Positions 1 to 6,085 of a stretch of DNA of 6,766 bases are shown piece after piece; within the stretch, counting starts at the first letter, position 1, and the number at the start of each line of letters is the position of its first letter. Origin of the DNA: Saprospiraceae bacterium (GTDB taxonomy: Bacteria > Bacteroidota > Bacteroidia > Chitinophagales > Saprospiraceae); NCBI GenBank assembly GCA_016715245.1, contig JADKAS010000031.1, positions 1 through 6,766 on the forward strand, in the 5' to 3' direction. Below the pieces are notes generated by a model that saw only the letters and a list, made by a program, of their open reading frames with translations, ran no database searches and was not told where the DNA came from. A program made the translations under genes and the position numbers.

Positions 1-1
1 A

Positions 2-280
2 GTGAACAAAAAAGTAACGATTTCTCAAGTTAGCCGGGCTTATGACGTGAGTATGACCAGCATATATAAATGGATAAAAGCATATGGTAGCTCTAAAGAA
101 GTTTATGAACATGTTATTATCGAGGATAAGAGTGAGACAGCTTTACTTTTAAAATATGAAAAGAAGATAGCGGAGTTGGAACGGCTTATAGGTCAAAAGC
201 AAGTGGTCATTGATTTCCAACAGAAGATTATCGAGTTGGCAGAAAAGGAATACGGGATAGATATTAAAAAAAAATCTTAA
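2..280 (+). CDS. IS3-family transposase OrfA (5' end may lie outside the window)
   Basis: Encodes the DNA-binding first subunit of an IS3-family transposase. Residues about 5-30 form a helix-turn-helix (VSRAYDVSMTSIYKWIKAYG). Residues about 48-80 are charged and heptad-like (KYEKKIAELERLIGQKQ), the coiled coil usual in OrfA. The reading frame is open to the left edge, so the GTG at 2 may be internal and the true start may be upstream; 92 residues is slightly short for the family. The frame ends just after a run of nine A. There orfB follows in the -1 frame, so OrfA is probably also the N-terminal half of an OrfAB fusion made by programmed frameshifting. What is seen is the motif order and the overlap; the function is family knowledge. 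Confidence 0.85.
   Translation: MNKKVTISQVSRAYDVSMTSIYKWIKAYGSSKEVYEHVIIEDKSETALLLKYEKKIAELERLIGQKQVVIDFQQKIIELAEKEYGIDIKKKS
266..274 (+). promoter_or_regulatory. Candidate -1 ribosomal frameshift site (A9) of the IS
   Basis: Nine consecutive A lie in the last codons of orfA, read AAA AAA AAA. A -1 slip here leads directly into the orfB frame (Ile-Leu-Arg-Leu-Thr-Met-Ile-Tyr), with no stop before the conserved region. IS3 elements make their active OrfAB transposase in this way. I did not identify a clear downstream stimulatory stem-loop. Confidence 0.6.
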
Positions 281-282
281 GA

Positions 283-1207
283 TTGACCATGATATACTTT
301 TGGGAAAACAGGGTTGAATTAGGAGTAAGTCTCAATGAGATGTACCGGAGCATAGGCGGGACAAAACAAGGATTTCACCAAATGATGGACAGGCGTATAA
401 GGTACAACGAGGAGATGATTTATATAAAAGATCTACTTCACCAGATACGGGAAAATCATCCAACGATGAGTTGCCGTGCCATGTATTACAAGATTAATCC
501 TTCTACGATGGGAAGGGACAAGTTCGAACAAATGTGTAAGGAATTAGGATTTATAGTGGAGAAAAGAATAAAAAATTGCCGTACCACGGATAGTACAGGA
601 GTGACCAGATTTGACAACTTACTTACAGATCTTGAATTGGCGTATCAATCAGGTATGGTCCAGTGACATTACTTATTATGAAGTTGGCGGGATATTTTAT
701 TACTTGACCTTTATTCTGGATAATTACACCAGAAAGATCATTGGTCATAGTGTTTCAGGAAGGTTAACAACTGAACACACAAGCTTGCCCGCGATTAAAA
801 AAGCTATAAGCATGACTGGTAAGGATGAAGTGGTTAAATCTCGTATAATATTCCACTCGGACGGCGGAGGTCAATACTATGACAAGAAATTCCTGGAATT
901 GACCAGAAAATATAACTTCCAAAACAGCATGTGTGAATATGCATATGAAAACGGTAAAGCAGAACGGGTGAATGGTGTGATTAAAAATAATTACCTGGTC
1001 TTTTGTAGTATTGAAACCCTTGATCAATTAGTAAAAGAAGTTGACCGGGTGGTTAATTTATACAATAATGAAAAGCCTCACAAAGGTTTACATTATAAAA
1101 CACCATCAGAGTTCGAAAAAATGTGTTTATATTTGCAGGCAAATGACTCTGAATTAGCTAGCGTTTCAATTAAAGCAATGAAAAAACAACTGCAAAAAAT
1201 TGAATAA
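283..1207 (+). pseudogene. IS3-family transposase OrfB, DDE integrase core, with one frameshift
   Basis: Catalytic subunit of the IS3 transposase (rve integrase fold). Starts are possible at TTG 283 or ATG 289, or it is reached by the frameshift from orfA. The first frame runs to the stop at 664-666. The rest continues in the next frame from near 640. Removing one G from TTGGCGTATC gives ...LRINQVWSSDITYY... and a 305-residue protein counted from ATG 289, normal for OrfB. The catalytic triad is visible: Asp126 in SSDITYY, Asp191 in FHSDGGGQY and Glu225 in NGKAERVNG, with 33 residues between the last two. The C-terminal YNNEKPHKGLHYKTPSEF motif is typical. As written the product is split and inactive; the extra base could be mutation or sequencing error. 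Confidence 0.85.
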
Positions 1208-1210
1208 AAA

Positions 1211-1236
1211 CGGTCAACGTTATTCAGGCATTGACA
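1211..1236 (+). mobile_element. Probable right terminal inverted repeat of the IS3 element
   Basis: Just after the orfB stop lies CGGTCAACGTTATTCAGGCA followed by TTGACA. Read from outside it begins TGTCAATGCCTGAATAACG, which fits an IS3-type end starting TG and ending CA. The left end is not in the window, so neither the pairing nor the target-site duplication can be verified. Confidence 0.55.
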
Positions 1237-1237
1237 C

Positions 1238-1275
1238 AACTATTAACTTTTAACTTTTAACTTTCAACTATCAAC
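1238..1275. repeat. Low-complexity TTAACTT-type direct repeats beside the IS end
   Basis: Several degenerate copies of a (T)TAACTTT / CAACTAT unit follow one another directly after the probable IS end. The stretch is flanked by the inverted heptamers TTGACAC (1231-1237) and GTGTCAA (1293-1299). No coding potential is seen. Confidence 0.5.
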
Positions 1276-1305
1276 CTCCGAACTTACCCTCCGTGTCAAT
1301 TTTCG

Positions 1306-1337
1306 TTGTTTTTTCCAAAAAATTATGATTATATTTG
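1306..1337 (+). promoter_or_regulatory. Candidate Bacteroidetes promoter for the response regulator
   Basis: TATATTTG at 1330-1337 matches the -7 consensus TAnnTTTG. TTG at 1306-1308 lies 21 bp before it, within the range seen for the -33 element. Transcription would begin near 1344, about 12 bp before the ATG at 1356, giving a very short leader. Confidence 0.45.
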
Positions 1338-1355
1338 AGCCGCAATCACTTTTGT

Positions 1356-1953
1356 ATGAAGGTACTCATATATGACGATCATAATTTTGTGGCCAGAAGC
1401 AATAGCCTCTTATATAAAAAACCAAACAGATGCTGAAGTGACAGCCTGTTGCCATAGCATTGATGAAGTCAGGCAACAACGCTTTACAGGAACCGGATAT
1501 CATCATTTCTGATATCCTTTCTGATGAAGATGCCGGCATTTTCACTTTTACCTTTGACAAAATCTTATCCTGACATAAGGGTTGTAGCCTATACGAGTGT
1601 TACCAATACCTTTATTATTGATGCACTTTATGACTCAGGAGTTTTTGCCGTTGTCAATAAAAAAGAACACATTTCTGTTTTATGGGAGACGGTGTTGAGG
1701 GTATGCCGCGAACGAAAATCTATGTCTAAAAATACAGGCCCAAAAAATAATCTGCCTTTTCTTACTGTCAGAGAAAAAGAAATTGCCATATATCTTTCCA
1801 AGGGACTTGCTGCCAAAAAATTGCTGATTTACTCGGCACCTCCGTCAACACTACTAACAATCAGAAAATGCCTTGCTTGAAAAATTTGATTGCAACAACA
1901 GCACAGAACTGTTTGTAAAACTCAGTCAAATGGGATTGTTGGGAATTTTATAA
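1356..1953 (+). pseudogene. NarL/LuxR-type response regulator, frameshifted
   Basis: Two-component response regulator with an N-terminal receiver and a C-terminal LuxR-type helix-turn-helix. The fragments come in the correct order but in different frames. The start is MKVLIYDDHNFVA, with the acidic pair at residues 7-8. Next are SYIKNQTDAEVTACCHSIDE and EPDIIISDILSDEDAGI, whose Asp near residue 52 is the expected phosphorylation site. Then come DIRVVAYTSV and GVFAVVNKKE (the conserved Thr/Ser and Lys regions). The DNA-binding part holds LTVREKEIAIYLSKGLAAK, IADLLGTSVNTTNNQ and ELFVKLSQMGLLGIL, ending at TAA 1951-1953. The repaired length, about 199 residues, is normal. At least four single-base indels are needed, for example near 1396, near 1475-1485, near 1550 and at 1816-1822 (AAAAAATTG for AAAGAAATTG). 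No partner histidine kinase is present. Confidence 0.75.
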
Positions 1954-2303
1954 ATCAGAGGATATTGGAGGTTTTGGTTGAATTGTTAAACTGATGAATT
2001 GTTTAAATGTTTCGACCTGGACTTCCTCAATAAAGTGAAGACAAAGATAAGTTGAAAAAAAAACTTATTCTCCCTGATACCTTTTTAGCCTCTGAGCACA
2101 TCCAAATTCATTTTAATGATTTATTGTTTCCGGGAACATGGCATATTAAATTCCACCGGCTTTCTGTTATCAAATCAGATGTCCGGTCTCACCCTTCCAG
2201 TTGCGAAAAATACCACAGAGGTAATGACATTTATTAAAACGTACAATTTTTATGCACTGTTTACTGGTTAAAAATAACTATATATAAGAAAACATGAGTG
2301 TTT
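1954..2303. other. Stretch without a recognisable gene
   Basis: About 350 bp with no gene I can name. It contains the near-direct repeat TGAATTGTTAAA (1979-1990) and TGAATTGTTTAAA (1995-2007), and a run of nine A at 2055-2063. The 61-codon frame 2052-2237, opening with TTG, has no recognisable motif, signal peptide or homologous pattern. Given how often frames are broken here, it could be a decayed fragment, but nothing supports a function. The last part holds the inverted repeat and promoter described separately. Confidence 0.5.
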
Positions 2304-2311
2304 TACTTTTG
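2267..2311 (+). promoter_or_regulatory. Promoter with upstream inverted-repeat element, copy 1
   Basis: GTTAAAAATAACTA (2267-2280) contains the inverted repeat GTTA-AAAA-TAAC. It is followed after exactly 23 bp by TACTTTTG (2304-2311), a match to the -7 consensus TAnnTTTG. The same 14-mer with the same 23-bp spacing to TAGTTTTG occurs at 3711-3755. No TTG -33 box is seen at the usual place, so the 14-mer may be an activator site or an alternative sigma element. The expected target is the gene starting near 2418. Confidence 0.55.
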
Positions 2312-2417
2312 CAGATATTTATTTTATTTACTTTACGGAAATTAACATTTTATTTAACTAATAATTTTTTAATATAAAATGTTAACGGTATTAACAAAGA
2401 TCAACATAACCAAAACA

Positions 2418-3638
2418 ATGAAAACCAAAAAAACATATCCTTCAAATTATTTCCATTTTTTATTATCTTAAGTTCTCAGATTTCAGGTATCTCCAAAGAA
2501 CCATAAAAGGTTATGATCACGTTATGCATCAAGCCCGCAACAGACGTGAGAATTTGTCAGAAGGTGTCGAAAAATCCTCCCAGGGACACAACAAATGCTA
2601 ACGGAGAATTTAGAATTTTCTTCCTGCAGGCGCAAAGTATATAGGGTTTCAGGAAAAAATGAGTTTCACAATCACCATATTAAACTTGGCTCTAAAGATA
2701 CCCTCAATTTTATAAATGTCAATCTCGATAAACTCAAAGGTATATTCAACTGAAAGCTGAAACTTCACTGGCAGCATCAAGTTCATTTTTTTCTGTGTCA
2801 GTCATCCGGAAACAACAACAATATCTCGACAATCCTTAGTAAAGCGTTGATTCATCTGGAGGGAAAGGGGAATACACCGGCTGACGGTTTTATTTATTAT
2901 ACGGACAGTCGTTTACAAGCCTGAAAATCGAAGACCAGGACGGCATACGCGCGGTAAAAGCCAATGCAAAAAGCGGAGACCTTCTGTCCATAACTTCGAG
3001 TTTTTCTGAACAGTTTTCCGGTATTTTCACCTGTCAGCTCTCGCCAATATACAGACAATGGTGCCCGGATACAGCGATTCCCTTATGCTTTGTACCAGAG
3101 GAAACGAACTTACCTTATTTAAAATATTTTTCACCGGTGACTTTTAATCTGGCTGTTGGAATAGATTACAGACCCAAACCAATATCTCAACGTCTACTAT
3201 TCACCCCTGCGGACTTGATATTTTGTATGTAAGATTGCCGGAACTGAGACAACAATTTGGATTGAAAGATGCGTCTAAAGCAACGACTTTCGGATCATTT
3301 CTGAACATGAACTACAGACGTCAGATCATGAAAACGTTGTTTTTTCCACAAAACTTCAACTGTTTACCAATTATTTAAAAAAGAAAGACAACCCGGCATT
3401 TGAACGCCCCGGAGCCATTGATGTTCAGCTATGGCAAAACTCCTTAAATTTTAATTTTAACAAGTATATATCCTTTTCTATCACGACGACAATAATTTAT
3501 GATGAAGACCGTAAATTCCGGTTGCTGGAAGGGGATGACAAACTGGGCCAGAGTACCGGAGCAACGGGACCGAGAACGCAGTATTTTCATAATATTGGCC
3601 TGGGATTGAATTATAATTTTCAGAGTAAAAAACATTAG
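2418..3638 (+). pseudogene. Multiply frameshifted secreted/outer-membrane protein, DUF3078-like C-terminus
   Basis: One gene of roughly 400 codons can be traced by fragments lying in order in different frames. It opens MKTKKHISFKLFPFFIILSS, a signal-peptide-like start. VRICQK, TTNANGEFRIF and AGAKYI follow and resemble a carboxypeptidase-regulatory-like beta-sandwich. Next come GNNNNISTILSKALIHLEGKG, LLYGQSFTSLKIEDQDGIRA, LANIQTMVPGYSDS and SPVTFNLAVGIDYRPKP. The last ~100 residues are uninterrupted (3335-3638) and include KLQLFTNYLKKK, LNFNFNKYISFSITTTIIYD and GPRTQYFHNIGLGLNYNF. The order 'ANIQT..PGYSDS', 'SPVTFNLAVGIDYRP', 'KYIS....IYDED' and a final aromatic beta strand recalls the Bacteroidetes DUF3078 family. 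That match is from memory and moderate; another outer-membrane beta-barrel family is possible. Many indels make it non-functional as written. Confidence 0.5.
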
Positions 3639-3652
3639 GTCTGATGTTTTTT
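3627..3652 (+). terminator. Intrinsic terminator overlapping the stop codon
   Basis: AAAAAACATTAG (3627-3638) pairs with CTGATGTTTTTT (3641-3652) through 12 positions with one G-U wobble, and only GT lies between the two arms. The stem begins in a run of six A and ends in six T, so it could stop transcription in either direction. The TAG stop at 3636-3638 of the preceding gene lies inside the stem. Confidence 0.7.
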
Positions 3653-3707
3653 ATGACCCTTTCCCGGTTTGATTTATTACATAAAATGAACAATAAAATA
3701 AGCATTA

Positions 3708-3755
3708 ATAGTTAAAAATAACTATTGTTTCATCCTTTGCGGGGAAGTAGTTTTG
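3708..3755 (+). promoter_or_regulatory. Promoter with upstream inverted-repeat element, copy 2, before the lectin cluster
   Basis: ATAGTTAAAAATAACTAT (3708-3725) is a perfect 7-bp inverted repeat around AAAA. Its GTTAAAAATAACTA core (3711-3724) is followed after 23 bp by TAGTTTTG (3748-3755), a match to TAnnTTTG. Core and spacing are identical to the copy at 2267-2311. It lies about 80 bp before the first start codon of the secreted-protein cluster and is the only convincing promoter found for it. Confidence 0.6.
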
Positions 3756-3775
3756 TATCAATAAAAAATACAAAA

Positions 3776-3790
3776 TATCTGAAGCAGATA
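3776..3790 (+). other. Small leader hairpin
   Basis: TATCTG-AAG-CAGATA is a perfect 6-bp stem with a 3-nt loop in the predicted 5' leader of the first cluster gene. There is no following T-run, so it is not a terminator. It may only shape the mRNA end. Confidence 0.35.
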
Positions 3791-3836
3791 CAGTCGGTTA
3801 AACAAACTTTTTTTTACACCAAAACAATTTTTATTT

Positions 3837-4188
3837 ATGAAAACATTAAAATTTATCGTTCTTTTTGCCTCCATGATTTGTGATTTGGAGTTTGACATCA
3901 CATGCACAAACTTCAACTGTAACCGGCAAAGTATTCTGGAGAACTGATCAAACCATGGACAGCCCGTTTGCTAATGTCAAGGTATGCCCTGTCGGAAAAC
4001 CGGAGACAGCTTGTATCCGCACAAACATAACCGGTGACTACAGCATCCAGGCAGATGCTTCTGTCACTCAATTGTCATTTACTTTTGAACCATTTGATTG
4101 TAATCCGGCCCCCTTTGCACCCCAAATACTTGATATTCCTGCAAGTAAATCTGTAAACTGTAACTTTTATTTGATGGCATGTCCATAA
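3837..4188 (+). pseudogene. Small secreted beta-sandwich protein (cluster gene 1), frameshift in signal peptide
   Basis: Probably an exported protein of about 116 residues. ATG 3837 opens MKTLKFIVLFASMI, but the mature part is one frame over. Removing one base from ATGATTTGTGATTTGG near 3880 joins them. The signal peptide is then 23 residues, ending LTSHA before Gln24, like the other genes of the cluster. The mature protein (TVTGKVFWRTD, SPFANVKVCPVG, IRTNITGDYSIQAD, LSFTFEPFDC) has the pattern of a carboxypeptidase-regulatory-like or Cna-B-like beta-sandwich: a 'VTGKV' strand, 'PFANVKV', and 'TNITGDYSI' in place of the usual 'T...G.Y.I'. Four cysteines may form disulfides. It follows the promoter at 3748 and precedes the first leader repeat. 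As written, translation could only begin at GTG 3880 without a signal peptide. Confidence 0.65.
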
Positions 4189-4210
4189 GATAAATATAAA
4201 GAGATATTAA

Positions 4211-4253
4211 AAAAGGCGGTCACCGAAAAGCCTTTGGATAAGAGTAGGTATTT
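4211..4253 (+). repeat. Conserved leader element, copy R1
   Basis: GGCGGTCACCGAAAAGCC lies at 4215-4232 and AGAGTAGGTA at 4241-4250, separated by an 8-nt variable spacer. AAAGGC (4212-4217) can pair with GCCTTT (4230-4235) around a 12-nt loop containing the 9-bp palindrome CGGTCACCG. The element begins 22 bp after the stop of gene 1, and its AGGTA ends 28 bp before the ATG of gene 2. Copies occur before genes 3, 4 (partial) and 5. It may be an RNA element, a promoter or processing signal, or a recombination site; nothing in the sequence alone decides. Confidence 0.85.
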
Positions 4254-4278
4254 ATTTTTTCAATCACAAAATTTTAAA

Positions 4279-4722
4279 ATGAAAACAATCATGAATTTTT
4301 TATCCATTTGCTTAATTGGGATATTAACTATCGTTAATCTGCAAGCCCAACCTAGCAGCATACCATTGGGTTCAACTTATCATTTATCAGAGACCACTCG
4401 AAAAATTGAAATTTTGAAATCACAAAACGGAAAATTTATTTTAACCCTTGAAACAAGTGGAATACAAACATGGAGTGTCGACCATTCAAGATTTGTTTGG
4501 CAAGTTAGTGGTGCACCAGATTTTACAAAGACTTTTTCATTGAATAACCATGGGGTATTAGTAATAATCAGTAATACAGATAGATCGCTATGGAATTCCG
4601 GCACTCAGAACAGAGGAGCACAAACGTTATCGCTAAATAATAATGGAAATCTAGAATTGTTAGGCGGGACTTCTGGCACCGAAGTCTTGTGGACAGGTAC
4701 AGCAAACCTGAACCACCAATGA
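4279..4722 (+). CDS. Secreted bulb-lectin-like protein (cluster gene 2)
   Basis: A 147-residue exported protein with a single B-lectin (beta-prism II) domain, and the only complete intact gene of the cluster. I chose ATG 4279 rather than TTG 4234 because the latter lies inside the leader repeat. From 4279 the protein has a classical signal peptide, MKTIMNFLSICLIGILTIVN then LQA, cleaved before Gln24. The mature part shows the lectin repeat pattern of short strands ending in tryptophan: NGKFILTLETSGIQTW, FSLNNHGVLVII...RSLWNSGT and LSLNNNGNLELLGG...VLWTGT. The mannose-binding motif QxDxNxVxY of plant bulb lectins is degenerate in every subdomain, so mannose binding is doubtful. Leader R1 precedes it; gene 3 follows after 183 bp containing R2. 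Glycan binding or another surface role is inferred from the fold only. Confidence 0.8.
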   Translation: MKTIMNFLSICLIGILTIVNLQAQPSSIPLGSTYHLSETTRKIEILKSQNGKFILTLETSGIQTWSVDHSRFVWQVSGAPDFTKTFSLNNHGVLVIISNTDRSLWNSGTQNRGAQTLSLNNNGNLELLGGTSGTEVLWTGTANLNHQ

Positions 4723-4726
4723 TTTC

Positions 4727-4785
4727 GGAAATGGAGATGCGCAACCATGATTAGTCATTGAAAATAATCGCAAATATCCATTTTC
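4727..4785. other. Imperfect long inverted repeat after gene 2
   Basis: GGAAATGGAGATGCG (4727-4741) is largely complementary to CGCAAATATCCATTTTC (4769-4785), with a small bulge and mismatches. It begins just after the stop of gene 2 and could cap the 3' end of its message. No T-run follows, so it is not called a terminator. Confidence 0.35.
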
Positions 4786-4789
4786 TCCA

Positions 4790-4825
4790 CCAGATTAAAA
4801 TGTCAAAATGCCATTTCAGGCGGAC
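4790..4825 (+). repeat. Secondary block shared between two intergenic regions, with a partial leader relic
   Basis: CCAGATTAAAATGTCA...AAATGCCAT (4790-4813) resembles CCAGACTGTCATCGAAATGCCAT at 5961-5983 in the next gap. Directly after it, AGGCGGACA (4818-4826) resembles the start of the leader element, AGGCGGTCA, about 25 bp before the full copy R2. It may be a truncated leader copy. Confidence 0.4.
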
Positions 4826-4840
4826 ATAGAAATATATAAA

Positions 4841-4884
4841 AAAAGGCGGTCACCGAAAAGCCTTATAATAGAGTAGGTATTTTT
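4841..4884 (+). repeat. Conserved leader element, copy R2
   Basis: This copy is identical to R1 over AAAAGGCGGTCACCGAAAAG and again over AGAGTAGGTATTT, with a 7-nt spacer of different sequence. The stem is AAGGC (4843-4847) with GCCTT (4860-4864). AGGTA ends 26 bp before the inferred ATG of gene 3. The flanking DNA is poorly conserved, so the identity over the core suggests constraint or recent copying. Confidence 0.85.
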
Positions 4885-5126
4885 TAAACAATTAAAATTT
4901 ATAAAATGAATAATTTAAAATCTTTATGCTCTTAATGCTAATGATGGTTGTCTGCGGAGCCACTTTGAGCGCACAGTTAGGTCCTGAGAAGTACTTCGGG
5001 AAGGAGTTTCTGGGACTTAATGGCAAAATTGAATTTAATCAATCTAAACTTGTATTGGAATCAGATGGTAACATAAGAGTCTATTGCAAAGGAACAGAAA
5101 AGTGGTCATCCAACACTGGAGGTAGT

Positions 5127-5222
5127 GGAGGAAATGTCTTGAGGATGCAAAACGATGGTAATCTTGTTTTGTACAAAAACAATTCCTCTCAGTCTCATGA
5201 TGCAGTATGGTCATCAGGTACA
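5127..5222 (+). repeat. Internal lectin repeat, unit 1
   Basis: This 96-bp unit encodes GGNVLRMQNDGNLVLYKNN through AVWSSGT. It aligns without gaps to 5673-5768, 546 bp downstream, with many changes at third codon positions. This marks an older in-gene duplication of the lectin domain. Confidence 0.75.
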
Positions 5223-5672
5223 TACGAAATTTTCGGTACAAACGCAGAAAAACTTCGTTTCAAATATTTAGGCTTTGAGGTTTTTTCAGAAGAGCTTTGT
5301 ATTTTCGCTTCAAAGAGTTGCTTCGGGCCAAATGCCAACCCAAATGCAAATGGTACAGCTATGTGGTCTTTGTTTCATAATGGTCAATGGGCTGCAAATG
5401 GTTCTAATGGATTCAAAACAAATAATAAACTGCCTTGGGTAACCGGACCTAGTTATGAGTACACAACAAAAGATTTAGTTTCGCCACGACAATTACCACT
5501 TGGATCAAGTTCTACTTATGAATTTACCAAAGGAAGTGTAATGCGGGAGTTACTCCTGCGACAATGGACAAGGTGCTTCTTTGTGGTTTAAAAATAACTG
5601 TAATATGGTTTTGTATTGGAATAAGGTTCAAATTACGAAGAAAAACTTTGGGAATCAGGAACTGCAAACAGA

Positions 5673-5768
5673 GGTGGCAATGTATTGCGTATGCAGGGTG
5701 ACGGCAATCTGGTCATGTACAAAAATAATGGCACACAACCAAACGATGCTGTATGGTCATCAGGTACA
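5673..5768 (+). repeat. Internal lectin repeat, unit 2
   Basis: Partner of 5127-5222, encoding GGNVLRMQGDGNLVMYKNN through AVWSSGT. The QxDxNxVxY residues are kept while the sequence after the motif varies (SSQSHD against GTQPND). Confidence 0.75.
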
Positions 5769-5920
5769 AATAATCAAACTTGTCCGGATGAATGTTCATA
5801 TACGTTCAGAATGCAAAATGAGTGCGATAAAAAATCGTCTATTTCTCTTTTCATAAATAAAAGTTCTAAATATAACGGACGCGGTGAAGACATTTGGAAA
5901 ATGTATGGAAATTAAAACTC

Positions 5921-5945
5921 ATCTAATATTCATTTTGTATTAGAT
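5921..5945 (+). other. AT-rich hairpin after gene 3
   Basis: ATCTAATA and TATTAGAT form a perfect 8-bp stem with a 9-nt loop, starting 5 bp after the stop codon of gene 3. It lacks a T-run, so it may protect the 3' end of the mRNA or be a weak terminator. Confidence 0.4.
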
Positions 5946-5960
5946 ATTCTAAATTAAAAC

Positions 5961-5983
5961 CCAGACTGTCATCGAAATGCCAT
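5961..5983 (+). repeat. Secondary intergenic block, second copy
   Basis: CCAGACTGTCATCGAAATGC then CAT resembles 4790-4813 in the previous gap, sharing CCAGA, TGTCA and AAATGCCAT with short indels. It lies about 50 bp before leader copy R3, much as its partner precedes R2. Confidence 0.4.
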
Positions 5984-6033
5984 AATGTATGCTCAATTAT
6001 AGTATCACATTTACATAATTCAATACTTAGATA

Positions 6034-6060
6034 GCGCACCTTAATAGAGTAGGTATTTTC
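6034..6060 (+). repeat. Conserved leader element, partial copy R3
   Basis: Only the 3' half is conserved: TAGAGTAGGTATTTT (6045-6059). The 5' half reads GCGCACCTTAA (6034-6044), as if GT and about ten bases containing the 3' arm GCC had been deleted. The hairpin of the other copies cannot form. AGGTA still ends 30 bp before the inferred ATG of gene 4. This indicates that the AGAGTAGGTA part matters most, or that this copy is degenerate. Confidence 0.65.
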
Positions 6061-6085
6061 TTTTATTTATTCAGAATTTATTCAA

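Larger units (their letters stand above)
4906..5915 (+). pseudogene. Secreted tandem bulb-lectin protein (cluster gene 3), three single-base indels
   Basis: With three repairs this is one 336-residue exported protein with two B-lectin domains. The repairs are a missing T near 4925 (TCTTTATG), an extra A near 5541 (GTAATGC) and a missing A near 5632 (GTTCAAATTAC). The repaired signal peptide starts MNNLKSFMLLMLMMVVC and ends LSA before Gln24. Domain 1 (about residues 25-108) contains LRMQNDGNLVLYKNN and AVWSSGT; domain 2 (about 205-290) contains LRMQGDGNLVMYKNN and AVWSSGT. Both carry an intact QxDxNxVxY mannose-binding motif. Between and after them lie cysteine-containing segments (SKSCFGPNANPN, CPDECSYTFRMQNECD). 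Tandem B-lectin domains are known from LlpA bacteriocins, but those lack such signal peptides, so the resemblance is architectural only. As written, the longest pieces are 4926-5591 and 5685-5915. Confidence 0.75.

Noticed and set aside
764..1027. Antisense open frame inside orfB
   Set aside because: It is a shadow of the well-conserved transposase coding strand.
2052..2237. 61-codon frame starting with TTG
   Set aside because: No recognisable motif, no promoter or ribosome signal, and it starts in an A-run; not supported as a gene.
3444..3705. Antisense frames over the DUF3078-like C-terminus
   Set aside because: The forward strand here encodes a coherent protein end followed by a terminator; the reverse frames show no family pattern.
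4211..4260. Leader hairpin as rho-independent terminator of the preceding gene
   Set aside because: The stem is only 4-6 bp with a 12-nt loop and no T-run follows directly. Distance to the next ATG is fixed while distance to the previous stop varies.
4906..5915. Gene 3 as two or three separate genes
   Set aside because: The domains continue smoothly across frame breaks, the second and third pieces lack leaders and signal peptides, and repair gives exactly 336 codons plus stop.
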